From Bog-756 sp035531955 (GTDB lineage: Bacteria; Actinomycetota; Acidimicrobiia; Acidimicrobiales; RAAP-2): DNA of 64,000 bases. Below the pieces are notes generated by a model. The model had not been told where the DNA came from and made no database searches. It saw only the letters and a list, made by a program, of their open reading frames with translations. The stretch is from assembly GCA_035531955.1 (NCBI GenBank), contig DATKRZ010000039.1, positions 77,792-141,791 of the forward strand, written 5' to 3'. The position numbers were made by a program, and so were the translations under genes. Shown here one piece after another: positions 25,954 through 35,023 of this stretch (position 1 is its first letter; each line of letters starts with the position of its first letter).

Positions 25954-26442
25954 GTGAGGGACTACGTGCTCTCGGTCGACCGGCTGATCCGGGCTTCGCC
26001 CCCGATCATCTTCGACGTCCTCTCCGACGCGGCCAGGCACCCGCTCATCGACGGGTCGGGCATGCTCCAGGGCGCGGCGGAGGCCGGTCCCCAGCGTCTC
26101 GCCCTCGGGTCGACCTTCGGCATGGGCATGAAGCTGTTCGTCTCGTACTCGACGGTGAACCGGGTGGTCGAATTCGAGGCGGACCGGTGCATCGCCTGGC
26201 AGACCGGGCCGACCGGACGCCTCGGTCGGGTGCTGGCCGGGCGGATCTGGAGCTACCATCTGGAGCCGATCGACGAGGGGACGATGGTGCGCGAGAGCTG
26301 GGACATCAGACCCGACCATCAGCGGGTGCTCCTGAAGCTCGGCAACATCTACTGGAACAAGACCCGGCGGGACATGGAGCGGACCTTGGATCGGCTCGAC
26401 GCGCTGGTCACCGGCCCCGCGGAGGCGGACGGGGTGCAGTAG
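25954..26442 (+). CDS. SRPBCC-family (START-like) ligand-binding protein
   Basis: A 162-residue protein with the SRPBCC/polyketide-cyclase layout: first strand DYVLSVDRLIRASPPIIFDVLSD, central GMKLFVSYSTVNRVVEFEADRCIAW, later WSYHLEPIDEGTMVRESWDI, and a long C-terminal helix (RRDMERTLDRLDALV). The fold makes a deep hydrophobic cavity for lipids or polyketides. GTG 25954 starts 4 bp after the SDR stop codon, so translation is likely coupled. Ligand unknown. Confidence 0.82.
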   Translation: MRDYVLSVDRLIRASPPIIFDVLSDAARHPLIDGSGMLQGAAEAGPQRLALGSTFGMGMKLFVSYSTVNRVVEFEADRCIAWQTGPTGRLGRVLAGRIWSYHLEPIDEGTMVRESWDIRPDHQRVLLKLGNIYWNKTRRDMERTLDRLDALVTGPAEADGVQ

Positions 26443-26475
26443 CCCACGGCGGTCCTCCTCGGCCCGGAACGGGGT

Positions 26476-27270
26476 TCAGGCGGTGGTGGCGATCCCGCCG
26501 TCAACCGGGATGACCGCACCGGTGAGGTAGGCACCGGCCCGGGAGGCGAGGAAGATGGCCACCCCGGCCATGTCGTCGGGTCGGCCGATCCGCTTCATCG
26601 GGGCTGAGGCGGCGATCTGGTCGCCGAAGGCCTCGAGGGTCGCCGCCATCATCTTGGACTCGAAGGGCCCCGGTGCGACCGCGTTGACCGTGATGGTGGG
26701 GGCCAGTCGCTTGGCCAGATGCCGGGTGAGCTGGTGCACAGCCGCCTTCGATGCCGAGTAGGAGTAGGACTCGAGCACCGGCACATGGATCCCGTCGATC
26801 GAGCCGATGTTGATGACCCGAGAGGGTTCGCCCGGGCCGGCGGCCGCCTCGAGCATGGGCAGGAAGCGCTTGGTGGTGTGGAAGATCCCCTGCACGTTGA
26901 GGTTGAGCACCCGGTCCCACGATGCGGTGTCGTGCTCGACCAGGGGTGCGCCCCACGTCGCCCCGGCGTTGTTGACCAGCACGTCCACCCGTGGGTGGTC
27001 GCGCGCCACGGCATCGGCCAGCCCGGCGGCCCCCGATTCGGTGGAGAGGTCGGCGGCAACGCCCCAGCAGGCTCCGTGCCGGGAGAGCTCGGCCACCGCG
27101 GCCTCGACGGCGTCGGGCTTGCGGGAGGCCAGGATGACCGTCGCCCCGGCCGCCACGAATCCCCCGGCGATCATGCGCCCGATGCCGCGGGTGCCGCCGG
27201 TCACCACCACCGTCTTCCCCGCAACGGAGAAGAGCTCGGCGGGAGAAGTGGGGGTCGATGGATCGCTCAT
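26476..27270 (-). CDS. short-chain dehydrogenase/reductase (SDR)
   Basis: A 264-residue classical SDR. It has TGGTRGIGRMI for the coenzyme, SRKPD just after the second strand (basic residues there favour NADPH), NNAGATWG, and the catalytic Ser/Tyr/Lys in NIGSIDG and YSYSASKAA. The C-terminus ASRAGAYLTGAVIPVDGG is the standard family ending. It converges on the SRPBCC gene and is divergent from the acyl-CoA dehydrogenase gene 63 bp away, so the two may share a control region. Substrate unknown. Confidence 0.9.
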   Translation of the reverse strand: MSDPSTPTSPAELFSVAGKTVVVTGGTRGIGRMIAGGFVAAGATVILASRKPDAVEAAVAELSRHGACWGVAADLSTESGAAGLADAVARDHPRVDVLVNNAGATWGAPLVEHDTASWDRVLNLNVQGIFHTTKRFLPMLEAAAGPGEPSRVINIGSIDGIHVPVLESYSYSASKAAVHQLTRHLAKRLAPTITVNAVAPGPFESKMMAATLEAFGDQIAASAPMKRIGRPDDMAGVAIFLASRAGAYLTGAVIPVDGGIATTA

Positions 27271-27333
27271 GGCGCCGACGGTATCCCAACCTCGCTCGGT
27301 CGGTTGTTATCGTGCCGGGTGAGAGGGAGACCC

Positions 27334-28491
27334 GTGTATCTGGCACTGACCGAGGAACAGGAGGCGCTCAAGGCCGAATTGCGCGCCTATTTCAAGGCCC
27401 TCGTCGAAGAGATGGGAGACGAGGGGCCGGGTGCATCCAGCTACACACGGTGCATCCGGCGGATGGGCGACGACGGCTGGCTGGGCCTCGGATGGCCCGT
27501 CGAGTACGGCGGCCAGGCGAAGGGGCCCGTGGAGCAGATGATCTTCGTCGAGGAGTCGCACTGGGCCGGCGTCCCGCTCCCGCTGCTCACCCTCAACAGC
27601 GTGGGCCCCACACTCATGGCCCTGGGCACCGACGAGCAGAGGCGACGCATCCTCCCCGGGATCCTCCGGGGCGTGGTCCATTTCTCCATCGGCTACACCG
27701 AGCCCACCGCCGGCACCGATCTGGCCTCCCTGCAGACCCGGGCGGTGCGGGACGGTGACGAGTACGTGATCAACGGGGTGAAGCTCTACACCAGCGCCAT
27801 CCAGTACGCCGACTACGTCTGGCTTGCGGCCAGGACCGATCCGGAGGCGCCCAGGCACAAGGGGCTCTCGGTGTTCATCGTTCCGACCGATGCCCCGGGC
27901 TTTCACTGGTCACCGCTCCCCACGGTGGCCGGCGAGTTCACCAGCACCTCCTTCTACGACGACGTGCGGGTGCCGGCGGCCAACCTGGTGGGCGAGGAGA
28001 ACCAGGGGTGGAGGCTCATCACCAACCAGCTCAACCACGAGCGTGTCGCCATCTGCCCGGTTTCAGGGATCCTGCGCAGCCTGACCGAGACCCGGCGCTG
28101 GGCCCAGCGGGAGAAGCTGGCCGATGGCCGGCGGGTCATCGACCGCCAGTGGGTGCAACTCCACCTGGCCCGGGTCCACGCCCGGGCCGAGTATCTCAAG
28201 CTCCTCAACTGGAAGGTGGCCTGGGCGGCCGACAAGGGGCTCAACCCGGCTGACGCGTCGGCCACCAAGGTGTTCGGGACCGAGTTCGCACTCGAGGCCT
28301 ATCGCCTGCTCCTCGAGGTCGTCGGCCAGGCCGGTTACCTGCCCGAGGGCTCACCTGGTGCCGTGCTCCAGGGGAAGCTCGAGCGGAGCTCCCGGAGCCA
28401 GACGATCTTCACCTTCGGCGGGGGCACCAACGAGGTCCAGCGGGACATCATCGCCATGGTGGGACTGGGGATGCCTCGGGCCCCTCGTTGA
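27334..28491 (+). CDS. acyl-CoA dehydrogenase family protein
   Basis: A 385-residue FAD enzyme that introduces a 2,3-double bond into acyl-CoA thioesters. The start is GTG 27334 after GAGAGGGAGA. Signatures include IGYTEPTAGTDLASLQT (FAD/substrate segment), GVKLYTSAIQYADYVWLAART, and the C-terminal FTFGGGTNEVQRDIIA, typical of this family. The catalytic Glu is not certain; KVFGTEFAL is the region where it often lies. The subgroup resembles steroid or branched-acyl dehydrogenases of actinobacteria, many of which act as heterodimers, and no partner gene adjoins. Confidence 0.88.
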   Translation: MYLALTEEQEALKAELRAYFKALVEEMGDEGPGASSYTRCIRRMGDDGWLGLGWPVEYGGQAKGPVEQMIFVEESHWAGVPLPLLTLNSVGPTLMALGTDEQRRRILPGILRGVVHFSIGYTEPTAGTDLASLQTRAVRDGDEYVINGVKLYTSAIQYADYVWLAARTDPEAPRHKGLSVFIVPTDAPGFHWSPLPTVAGEFTSTSFYDDVRVPAANLVGEENQGWRLITNQLNHERVAICPVSGILRSLTETRRWAQREKLADGRRVIDRQWVQLHLARVHARAEYLKLLNWKVAWAADKGLNPADASATKVFGTEFALEAYRLLLEVVGQAGYLPEGSPGAVLQGKLERSSRSQTIFTFGGGTNEVQRDIIAMVGLGMPRAPR

Positions 28492-28628
28492 GGCCGGCGG
28501 GACCCTGGGTGCCGGACCGACGCCGGGCCGCCCGGGTGCGACGGCGGCCACGGCGACCGTAGTCTGGGCCAGACCGTGTGGGCGCCTCGACCGGATCGGC
28601 GTGTGCCCAGAGCCAAAAGGAGCCTCCG

Positions 28629-28871
28629 GTGGACGACCACGAGATCATCATCCAGATCGGCAATCTGGCCAGCGAGGAGCAACGCCTCGAGGAGCGACAC
28701 GTCGGCCAGGGCCTGTCGCACGAAGAGGAACAGCGGCTGAAGGCCATCGAGGTCACGCTGGACCGGATGTGGGACCTGCTCCGCCAACGGCGCGCCCTCC
28801 GGGGTGCGGGCCGGAGCCCGGAGGAGGCGGCCACCCGTCCGGAGGGGACGGTCGAGGGGTACCTCCAGTAG
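28629..28871 (+). CDS. DUF2630 family protein
   Basis: An 80-residue acidic helical protein. Start GTG 28629 follows AAAGGAG. The sequence is typical of DUF2630: ASEEQRLEERHVGQGLS, then EEEQRLKAIEVTLDRMWDLLRQRRALR, and the short tail ending VEGYLQ. The two helices would form a hairpin or coiled coil. DUF2630 is an actinobacterial family of unknown role. It stands alone between the acyl-CoA dehydrogenase and a hydrolase. Confidence 0.87.
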   Translation: MDDHEIIIQIGNLASEEQRLEERHVGQGLSHEEEQRLKAIEVTLDRMWDLLRQRRALRGAGRSPEEAATRPEGTVEGYLQ

Positions 28872-29040
28872 GAGCCGGCACCGACGACAGAGGAGCGGCA
28901 CCGACCACGGCAGGGCTGGCGACGGCGGGGCTGGCGGTGGCAGCCGTCGGGCGGGCCAGCCGGACCCGGCCTACGCTCGCTCATCGGTGGTGGGCCGGCC
29001 CGGGGAGCCCCGGGAGGCCGGCGAGACGAGGAGAAGCCCG

Positions 29041-29829
29041 ATGAGCACCGCAATGGCCAACGGCCAGCAGATCGCCTACGACGACACGGGTGGCGACGGC
29101 CCGCCGATCGTGCTGGCCCACGGCTTCCTCATGGATCGCTCCATGTTCGACCCCCAGGTGGAGGCGCTGCGGCGGCGCTATCGGGTGGTGACCTGGGACG
29201 AACGTGGGTTCGGTGACACGGTCTACGACGGGGAGCCGTTCACGTACTGGGACCTGGCTGCGGACTGCGTCGCCCTCCTCGATCACCTCGGCATCGACCG
29301 GGCGGTCATCGGCGGCATGTCCCAGGGTGGATTCATCTCCATGCGGGTGGCGCTGGCTGATCCCGACCGGGTACGGGCACTGGTCCTGTTGGACACCCAG
29401 GCGGGGACCGAGGACCCCGAGGTCGTGCCTCTGTATCAGGGCATGATCGACGACTGGGTGGCCAACGGCCCCTCTGACGACATCGCCTCGGCCGCTGCCG
29501 CGCTCATCATCGGCGAGCCCGGACTGAACGAGGACTGGATCGCCCGTTGGAAGGCCCGCCCCCACGAAACCCTGGCCCATCCGGGTCAGACGCTCATCAA
29601 CAGGGATGACATCACGGCCCGGCTCGGAGAGATCGAGGTCCCGGCTCTGGTCATCCACGGCACGTCGGACGTCTCCATCACCATGGACAAGGCCGAGGCC
29701 CTGGCCGCCGGGCTCCCGGGGTCAACCGGCGTCGTGACCATCGAGGGCGGGACGCATTCGGCCAATCTCACCCATCCCAAGCTGGTCAACGAGGCCATTC
29801 AGGCCTTCCTCGACCAACTGCCCAGCTAG
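29041..29829 (+). CDS. alpha/beta-fold hydrolase
   Basis: A 262-residue serine hydrolase. LAHGFLMDRSMF provides the oxyanion region, GGMSQGGFIS the nucleophile elbow (Ser), HGTSDVSI the acidic residue and EGGTHSANLTHP the catalytic His. This layout fits 3-oxoadipate enol-lactonase-like or haloperoxidase-like members, but the substrate is not shown. ATG 29041 follows GAGGAGAAG. No partner gene is adjacent on the same strand. Confidence 0.87.
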   Translation: MSTAMANGQQIAYDDTGGDGPPIVLAHGFLMDRSMFDPQVEALRRRYRVVTWDERGFGDTVYDGEPFTYWDLAADCVALLDHLGIDRAVIGGMSQGGFISMRVALADPDRVRALVLLDTQAGTEDPEVVPLYQGMIDDWVANGPSDDIASAAAALIIGEPGLNEDWIARWKARPHETLAHPGQTLINRDDITARLGEIEVPALVIHGTSDVSITMDKAEALAAGLPGSTGVVTIEGGTHSANLTHPKLVNEAIQAFLDQLPS

Positions 29830-29898
29830 AAGCCGACCGCCCTGGAGCGGCCCACCGTCCCGGGATCCGGATCGGTGGGCGCTCCCGGAGGGGTCCTG

Positions 29899-31572
29899 CT
29901 ACCGGGCGGCGATGTCCGAGGCCACCGGGAGGGCCAGCTGGACCTGGGTGAAGTCGACGTTGCCGCCGAATCGGGGCTGTCCGTAGGTCACCGTCGATGC
30001 GACCAGTTGCAGCTCGAGGTGGCTCTCGGGCGTCCCGGTGAAGGCCACCATCTCCAGCGGAACGGTGGTGGTGTGCGGTCGACCGTCCAGGGTCACCGCG
30101 ATGGGGGTGACCTGGTTGCCGAGCACGATCCCGGTGGAGCCGTCGACCAACTGGGCGAAGACCCGGGTCGGCCGCGAGCCGGGGGGAGTGGTTCCCTTGT
30201 ATGCCAGTCGGAGCCGCGGTGCACCCACCACGACCACCGAACGGTTCCCGAAGGGGACAGGGACGTTGACGGCATTGGCGGCTGGGGCCGGGGTGATCGG
30301 CCCGGCCAGACCGGCGAGCAACTGCGCCGTTCCCGAGGTGTCCGCCGGGCCCGAGCCGCCCACCGCGTTCAGGGCCAACGTCCCTTGGCCGGCGGCGGTG
30401 ACCGGCCGGCCGGCAGGCACCGGCCAGCCCGCGGCGGAGTAGGTGGTGCCGTTCTGGTCGACGAACCGGAATCCCGGGCCGGTGGAGACGGTCGAATCGC
30501 GCTGCACGTACCGATCGAGCCAGGCGATGGTTGCGGTGGTCGGCAACTGCTGGTCGCCGGGGGGCGTCAGGCACACGCCGTGGCCGCCGCAGAACCAGAG
30601 CATCGATGTCGGGACGCCGCCGTGCTTCAGGACCTGGTAGTTGTCGACGCCCTCTTGCAGGGTGAACAGGGTGTCCACGGTGCCCTGGACGATGAGGGTC
30701 GGGACATTGATGCGGGCGACCAGCGAACCCGGTCCGCGTCGGGCGAACCAGGCTCGCTCGGACCCGGTGATCAGTCCGGTCGAATCACCCGTCTGGTGGG
30801 CCAGGGCCACCTCCGGGTCGACGTGGTCGGCGGTGGTCAGGTTGGTGAGGATGTCCGACCATCCGGTCTTGACCGTGTCGGCCTTGTCCAGGCTGGTCAC
30901 CAGGGAGTGCCAGGCGATGGTCGGCACGATGGCGTCCACCCGGCAGTCGATCGCCGCCGCCACCAGCTGGATGCCTCCCCCGTAGGACCCGCCCACCATG
31001 CCCATGCGAGGGTCACCGGTGGCGTCGAGCTCGACGCCGGGGAGGGTGGCCACCCAGCTGATAAGGGTGCTGACGTCGCGGCCCTCGAAGGCGGGGCTGT
31101 CGACCTCGGCGTTGCCGCCGGACCGGCCGAAGCCTCGTGGATCCCAGGTGAGCACGTTGTAGCCGGCCGCCCGCAGATCCTTGATCGGGAGGGCCCCGAG
31201 GATGCCCGTACCTTGTACGTCGGTGTCGCCGGCGAGGCTCCACCCGGGTCCCATCAGGACGGTGGGCGCCCTCGCCCCGGCGGCCAGGCTCACCGGGAAC
31301 CAGTGTGCCCGAATGGTCGTGCCGTCGAACGAGGTGACATTCCAGTCGCTGGGCGTCCCGGGCACGGGCTTCGCCACCACCGGCTGTGTGGCGTTCGGTG
31401 GATGGCAGGCTGCCCGGGCGGCAGCCGAAGCTGCGCCCTGCTGGCTGGAGGCCGGCGCCGGACCAGACGACGAGCAGGCTGCGAGGGCTGCGCCAGACAG
31501 GACGGTCAGCACCACGAGGCACGTTCTGTGCACTCGGCCCGGTCCGACCTGCCCACGGTGAATCCCGTTCAC
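29899..31572 (-). CDS. secreted lipoprotein hydrolase, CocE/NonD (S15-like) family
   Basis: A 557-residue surface lipoprotein. The N-terminal signal ends in the lipobox LAAC, so the mature protein is anchored by lipidated Cys. The alpha/beta-hydrolase core has TWDPRGFGRSGG, the nucleophile elbow VGGSYGGGIQ, Asp in VQGTVDTLF and His in FCGGHGVC. The C-terminal 200 residues are a beta-rich domain like the jelly-roll of X-Pro dipeptidyl-peptidase/CocE enzymes. It should cleave an ester or amide outside the membrane. GTG 31572 is the start. Confidence 0.8.
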   Translation of the reverse strand: MNGIHRGQVGPGRVHRTCLVVLTVLSGAALAACSSSGPAPASSQQGAASAAARAACHPPNATQPVVAKPVPGTPSDWNVTSFDGTTIRAHWFPVSLAAGARAPTVLMGPGWSLAGDTDVQGTGILGALPIKDLRAAGYNVLTWDPRGFGRSGGNAEVDSPAFEGRDVSTLISWVATLPGVELDATGDPRMGMVGGSYGGGIQLVAAAIDCRVDAIVPTIAWHSLVTSLDKADTVKTGWSDILTNLTTADHVDPEVALAHQTGDSTGLITGSERAWFARRGPGSLVARINVPTLIVQGTVDTLFTLQEGVDNYQVLKHGGVPTSMLWFCGGHGVCLTPPGDQQLPTTATIAWLDRYVQRDSTVSTGPGFRFVDQNGTTYSAAGWPVPAGRPVTAAGQGTLALNAVGGSGPADTSGTAQLLAGLAGPITPAPAANAVNVPVPFGNRSVVVVGAPRLRLAYKGTTPPGSRPTRVFAQLVDGSTGIVLGNQVTPIAVTLDGRPHTTTVPLEMVAFTGTPESHLELQLVASTVTYGQPRFGGNVDFTQVQLALPVASDIAAR

Positions 31573-31646
31573 CGGTTCCCCCCGGGTGGTCTGCTCACCG
31601 GTGGAGTGTCGCAGCCCGGTCCGAGCAAGGCAAGCCGTCGTCTCCC

Positions 31647-33359
31647 CTATGACAACCCGATGACATCGCCGTTGTGGTCGATGTCGATGTTCTCGGCGGC
31701 CGGATGCGAGCTCAGACCGGGCATCGTCCGCATGTCACCGCAGATGGCGTAGACGAAGCCGGCCCCTGCGGAGAGGCGGACCTCTCGGACCGGAAGGCGC
31801 CATCCGGTCGGTGCACCCTTCAGCGCCGGGTCGGAGGATATGGAGAGGTGGGTCTTGGCAATGCAGACCGGAAGGTTCCCGAACCCGCTGGCCTCGAGGT
31901 ATTCGAGCCGCCGGCCGGCGCTGGGCGAATAGTCGGCGCCGTCGGCACCGTAGATGCGGGTGGCGATGGTCTCGATCTTGCCGCGGAGGGGAGCCTCGTC
32001 GGGGTAGAGGAATTGGAACTGGTTCGGTTCCTCGGCGGCCGCTGCGACCAGCTCGGCCAACTCGACCGCTCCCGCCCCCCCGTCCCTGAAGTTGGTGGTC
32101 ACCGCGCAGCGGACACCCATCGATCTGGCGATCTCGTGAATGGCGTCGTACTCGGAGGCGAAGTCTTCGGGGAAGGCGTTGATGGCGACGACCGGCGTGA
32201 CCCCGTGGAGGCGCACGTTCTCGATCTGCTTTCGGAGATTCGACCCCCCGGTGACCACCTCGGCCGGGTTCTCCTCCAGGAGTGCCGGGGACAGCGGCTT
32301 CCCGGCGATGATCCGGTGGGCCCCGGAGTGGGCCTTCATGGCCCGCACGGTGGTGACGATCACCGCGGCATCGGGCACCAGGCCCGACACCCGGCACTTG
32401 ATGTTGAAGAAACGTTCTGCACCCATGTCGGCACCGAAGCCGGCCTCGGTGATGAGGAAGTCCCCCGAACGGATGCCGATGAGGTCGGCGATGATCGAGG
32501 AATTCCCGTGTGCGATGTTCCCGAATGGACCGGCGTGGACCAGGACCGGGGTGTTCTCGATGGTCTGCAGGAGATTCGGCTTGATGGCGTCGCGCATGAT
32601 CACCGCCATGGCGCCGGCGGCGCGGAGGTGCTCGGCGGTCACCGGGAGCGAGTCCTCGGTGAAGCCGATGACGATTCGTCCGAGCCGCTGGCGCATGTCC
32701 TGGAGCGAGGTCGACAGGGCGAGGACTGCCATCACCTCCGAGGCGGCGGTGATGTCGAATCCGGATTGGCGCGGCACCCCGTCCTCGCCCGTGCCCAGGC
32801 CGGCCACGATGTTCCGCAGCGCCCGGTCATTGACGTCGAGGGCCCGCCGCCAGGTGATCGAATGCGGATCGATGTCGAGGGTATTCCCCTGATAAAGGTG
32901 GTTGTCCACCATGGCCGACAGCGTGTTGTGGGCGGCGGTCACCGCGTGCAGGTCGCCGGTCAGGTGGAGGTTGAGCGCCTCGAAGGGCGCGGCCTGGCTG
33001 TATCCGCCACCGGCGGCGCCGCCCTTGATCCCGAAGGTGGGCCCCATCGAGGCCTGCCGGATGGCCGCCGTCGCCCGCTTCCCGATGTGTGCCATCCCCT
33101 GGGCCAGCCCGATCGTCGTAGTCGTCTTGCCCTCTCCCAACGGGGTGGGGGTGACGGCGGTCACCACCACGTACCGGGCGGTCGGTCGCTCGGCGAGCGC
33201 CGTCATCGCGTCGAGCTTTACCTTGGCGACATGCTGGCCGTAGAGTTCGAGGTGGTCCGCGGCAAGGCCGATCTGCCCGGCAATGTCGGAGATCGGCTTG
33301 AGCGAGGCCCTGCGGGCGATCTCGAGGGCGGTCAGGGGGCGAGCCTCGGCGACACTCAT
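31647..33359 (-). CDS. fhs: formate-tetrahydrofolate ligase
   Basis: A 570-residue enzyme that makes 10-formyl-THF from formate, THF and ATP, feeding one-carbon metabolism. The P-loop-like TPLGEGKTTTTIGLAQG is intact, as are RQASMGPTFGIKGGAAGGGYSQ-type sequence (seen in residues 90-112), TGDLHAVTAAHN, and DIGAD-like ITEAGFGADMGAE. Length is close to the usual 555-560. ATG 33359 was chosen because the conserved N-terminus begins there; the frame is open upstream without homology. No folD is adjacent. Confidence 0.95.
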   Translation of the reverse strand: MSVAEARPLTALEIARRASLKPISDIAGQIGLAADHLELYGQHVAKVKLDAMTALAERPTARYVVVTAVTPTPLGEGKTTTTIGLAQGMAHIGKRATAAIRQASMGPTFGIKGGAAGGGYSQAAPFEALNLHLTGDLHAVTAAHNTLSAMVDNHLYQGNTLDIDPHSITWRRALDVNDRALRNIVAGLGTGEDGVPRQSGFDITAASEVMAVLALSTSLQDMRQRLGRIVIGFTEDSLPVTAEHLRAAGAMAVIMRDAIKPNLLQTIENTPVLVHAGPFGNIAHGNSSIIADLIGIRSGDFLITEAGFGADMGAERFFNIKCRVSGLVPDAAVIVTTVRAMKAHSGAHRIIAGKPLSPALLEENPAEVVTGGSNLRKQIENVRLHGVTPVVAINAFPEDFASEYDAIHEIARSMGVRCAVTTNFRDGGAGAVELAELVAAAAEEPNQFQFLYPDEAPLRGKIETIATRIYGADGADYSPSAGRRLEYLEASGFGNLPVCIAKTHLSISSDPALKGAPTGWRLPVREVRLSAGAGFVYAICGDMRTMPGLSSHPAAENIDIDHNGDVIGLS

Positions 33360-33562
33360 CAGGAGTCCGTTCCCCCGAACCGCGCTCTGGTGTGCATGCC
33401 GCTCCCCGCGCTTCGAGCGCTCTGGTGGTCCTGGCGCCCGGGGTATCCCGCGCCGGCGGCATCGTAGTGGCGCCGCTCGATCGGCGCCCGTCGAGAGCCC
33501 GAGGTGCCGATCGCCGGACGGCTCACCACGCAGCCACGACGGCGGATCGGCGGGTGTGACGC

Positions 33563-33589
33563 TTGACGCTCCTCGTGTCCGCATAGTAT
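33563..33589 (+). promoter_or_regulatory. candidate promoter for the propeller lipoprotein genes
   Basis: TTGACG at 33563-33568 and TAGTAT at 33584-33589 flank a 15-base spacer, slightly short for a sigma-70-type promoter. It lies 38 bases before ATG 33628 on the same strand, and a G-rich ribosome binding site (GGGGGG) lies between. Assigned by eye. Confidence 0.35.
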
Positions 33590-33627
33590 GACAGCGACGT
33601 CAGGCTCAGTGGGGGGACCGGTGTGCC

Positions 33628-35007
33628 ATGGTGTGTTCGACGGTGGGTCGCGGCGGAGTGAGACGGTGGTCGACCGTGCTCGTGCTCGGCATCCTCGTGG
33701 CGGCAGCCGGTTGCTCGTCGACCGGCGCGTCGGCGCCCGGCGGGGGGACCAGCGGCACCACCGGCAAGCCGGGCTACCTCGTCTACTGGGACCAGAACGA
33801 GGAAGTCGACTTCGCCTCGATGCCCTCGGGACGCCAGGGCCAGCTGATGCCCGCCTGGGACCTGAACGGCCAGGTGTGCGTGCTTCCCGACGGGAGCGGC
33901 CGGTTCGTGGGAGGCCTCGACCCCACATTGCCCAGTCAGCAGAACCCGGGCGGCCTCAAGCCGTACAAGGAGCCCGCCATCGGCGAGGAGCTCAATCGGC
34001 GCGACGGCTCCTACAGCGGTCGGGTGCTCTACGTTCCTGGACCCTATAAACTCCCTGGTCAGAGCATCGGAGATGACTCACCACCCGACGCCACCGGGGC
34101 GTTCAACGGCAACAGCACCTACACCGGATGCGCCTTCACCCACGGTGGCAACCTGCTGGCAACCGACCTCGGAACCGCGCAGGGGGCCTTTCCCGTCCCC
34201 GACAACGGTCGCCTGGTGGAGTGGTTCGCGCCTTCGTACTCGAGCTACTGCATCGTGGCCGGCCCCACCGCCGGGGGGACGGGACCGCATCACGTCGACG
34301 GCACCGGAGGGCTGAGCCAGCCGGGCACCCTAGCGCTCACCGACAGCGGCGACCCGCTGGTCCCCGAGGCCGGGATCGACGAGGTGGTGCGCATCGACCA
34401 CTCCTCGCTGCCCACCTCCTCCGCCGACTGTCCCGGCGGGCTCTACCCGTCCGGGAGGCTGCGGACCTCGGTGTTCTTCCACGGATCGGCGAGCATGCTG
34501 CCGTTCCCCGCCGGTGTCGCCCTGGACAAGACCTGTGACTGCCTTGCTGTCAGCAGCTTCTTCGGCAATCCCTCGATCGCCTGGTTCACCCAGAGCGGTC
34601 AGCCCGAGCCCGGGCGTCCGCCCATCCCGGGCGAGACCCTCGCCCAGCTCGGCCAGGACCCCAACGGGTACAACCCCTTCGGCCTGGCGTTCGCACCCGA
34701 CGGGACCCTGTACTTCGTCGACATCCACATCACCTGCAAGAACAACAACCTCGCCGACGGGTGTGGACCGGCCAGCTACAAGAGCCGGGTCATGCGGGTG
34801 AGTTTCAACCACCATCAGCCGAGCGCGCCATCGGTTCTCAACGGTGGCTTCGACTTCGCCACCAGTGTCACGGTGTGTGTGCCGTCCAGACAGGTCTGTC
34901 CCTACCCGACGGGGAAGATCGCGCCCCCGGCTTCGGGGCCGTCAGAGAACAACGTGCCCGCCGTCGGCCCCTCGACCAATGCACCGGCGGGGCCGGGCTT
35001 CGGCTAG
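33628..35007 (+). CDS. lipoprotein with a beta-propeller-like fold
   Basis: A 459-residue exported protein. The signal ends in a lipobox (VAAAGC), so it is lipid-anchored outside. The mature part has strand-rich segments of the kind seen in SMP-30/NHL-like propellers, such as GTLALTDSGDPLV and NPFGLAFAPDGTLYFVDIHI, and several Cys pairs (for example DKTCDCLAV, VCVPSRQVC) that suggest disulfides. No catalytic residues could be assigned. The next gene starts 17 bp downstream and is also a lipoprotein propeller, so the two are likely one operon. Confidence 0.7.
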   Translation: MVCSTVGRGGVRRWSTVLVLGILVAAAGCSSTGASAPGGGTSGTTGKPGYLVYWDQNEEVDFASMPSGRQGQLMPAWDLNGQVCVLPDGSGRFVGGLDPTLPSQQNPGGLKPYKEPAIGEELNRRDGSYSGRVLYVPGPYKLPGQSIGDDSPPDATGAFNGNSTYTGCAFTHGGNLLATDLGTAQGAFPVPDNGRLVEWFAPSYSSYCIVAGPTAGGTGPHHVDGTGGLSQPGTLALTDSGDPLVPEAGIDEVVRIDHSSLPTSSADCPGGLYPSGRLRTSVFFHGSASMLPFPAGVALDKTCDCLAVSSFFGNPSIAWFTQSGQPEPGRPPIPGETLAQLGQDPNGYNPFGLAFAPDGTLYFVDIHITCKNNNLADGCGPASYKSRVMRVSFNHHQPSAPSVLNGGFDFATSVTVCVPSRQVCPYPTGKIAPPASGPSENNVPAVGPSTNAPAGPGFG

Positions 35008-35023
35008 AAGCGGGGCGGCAACC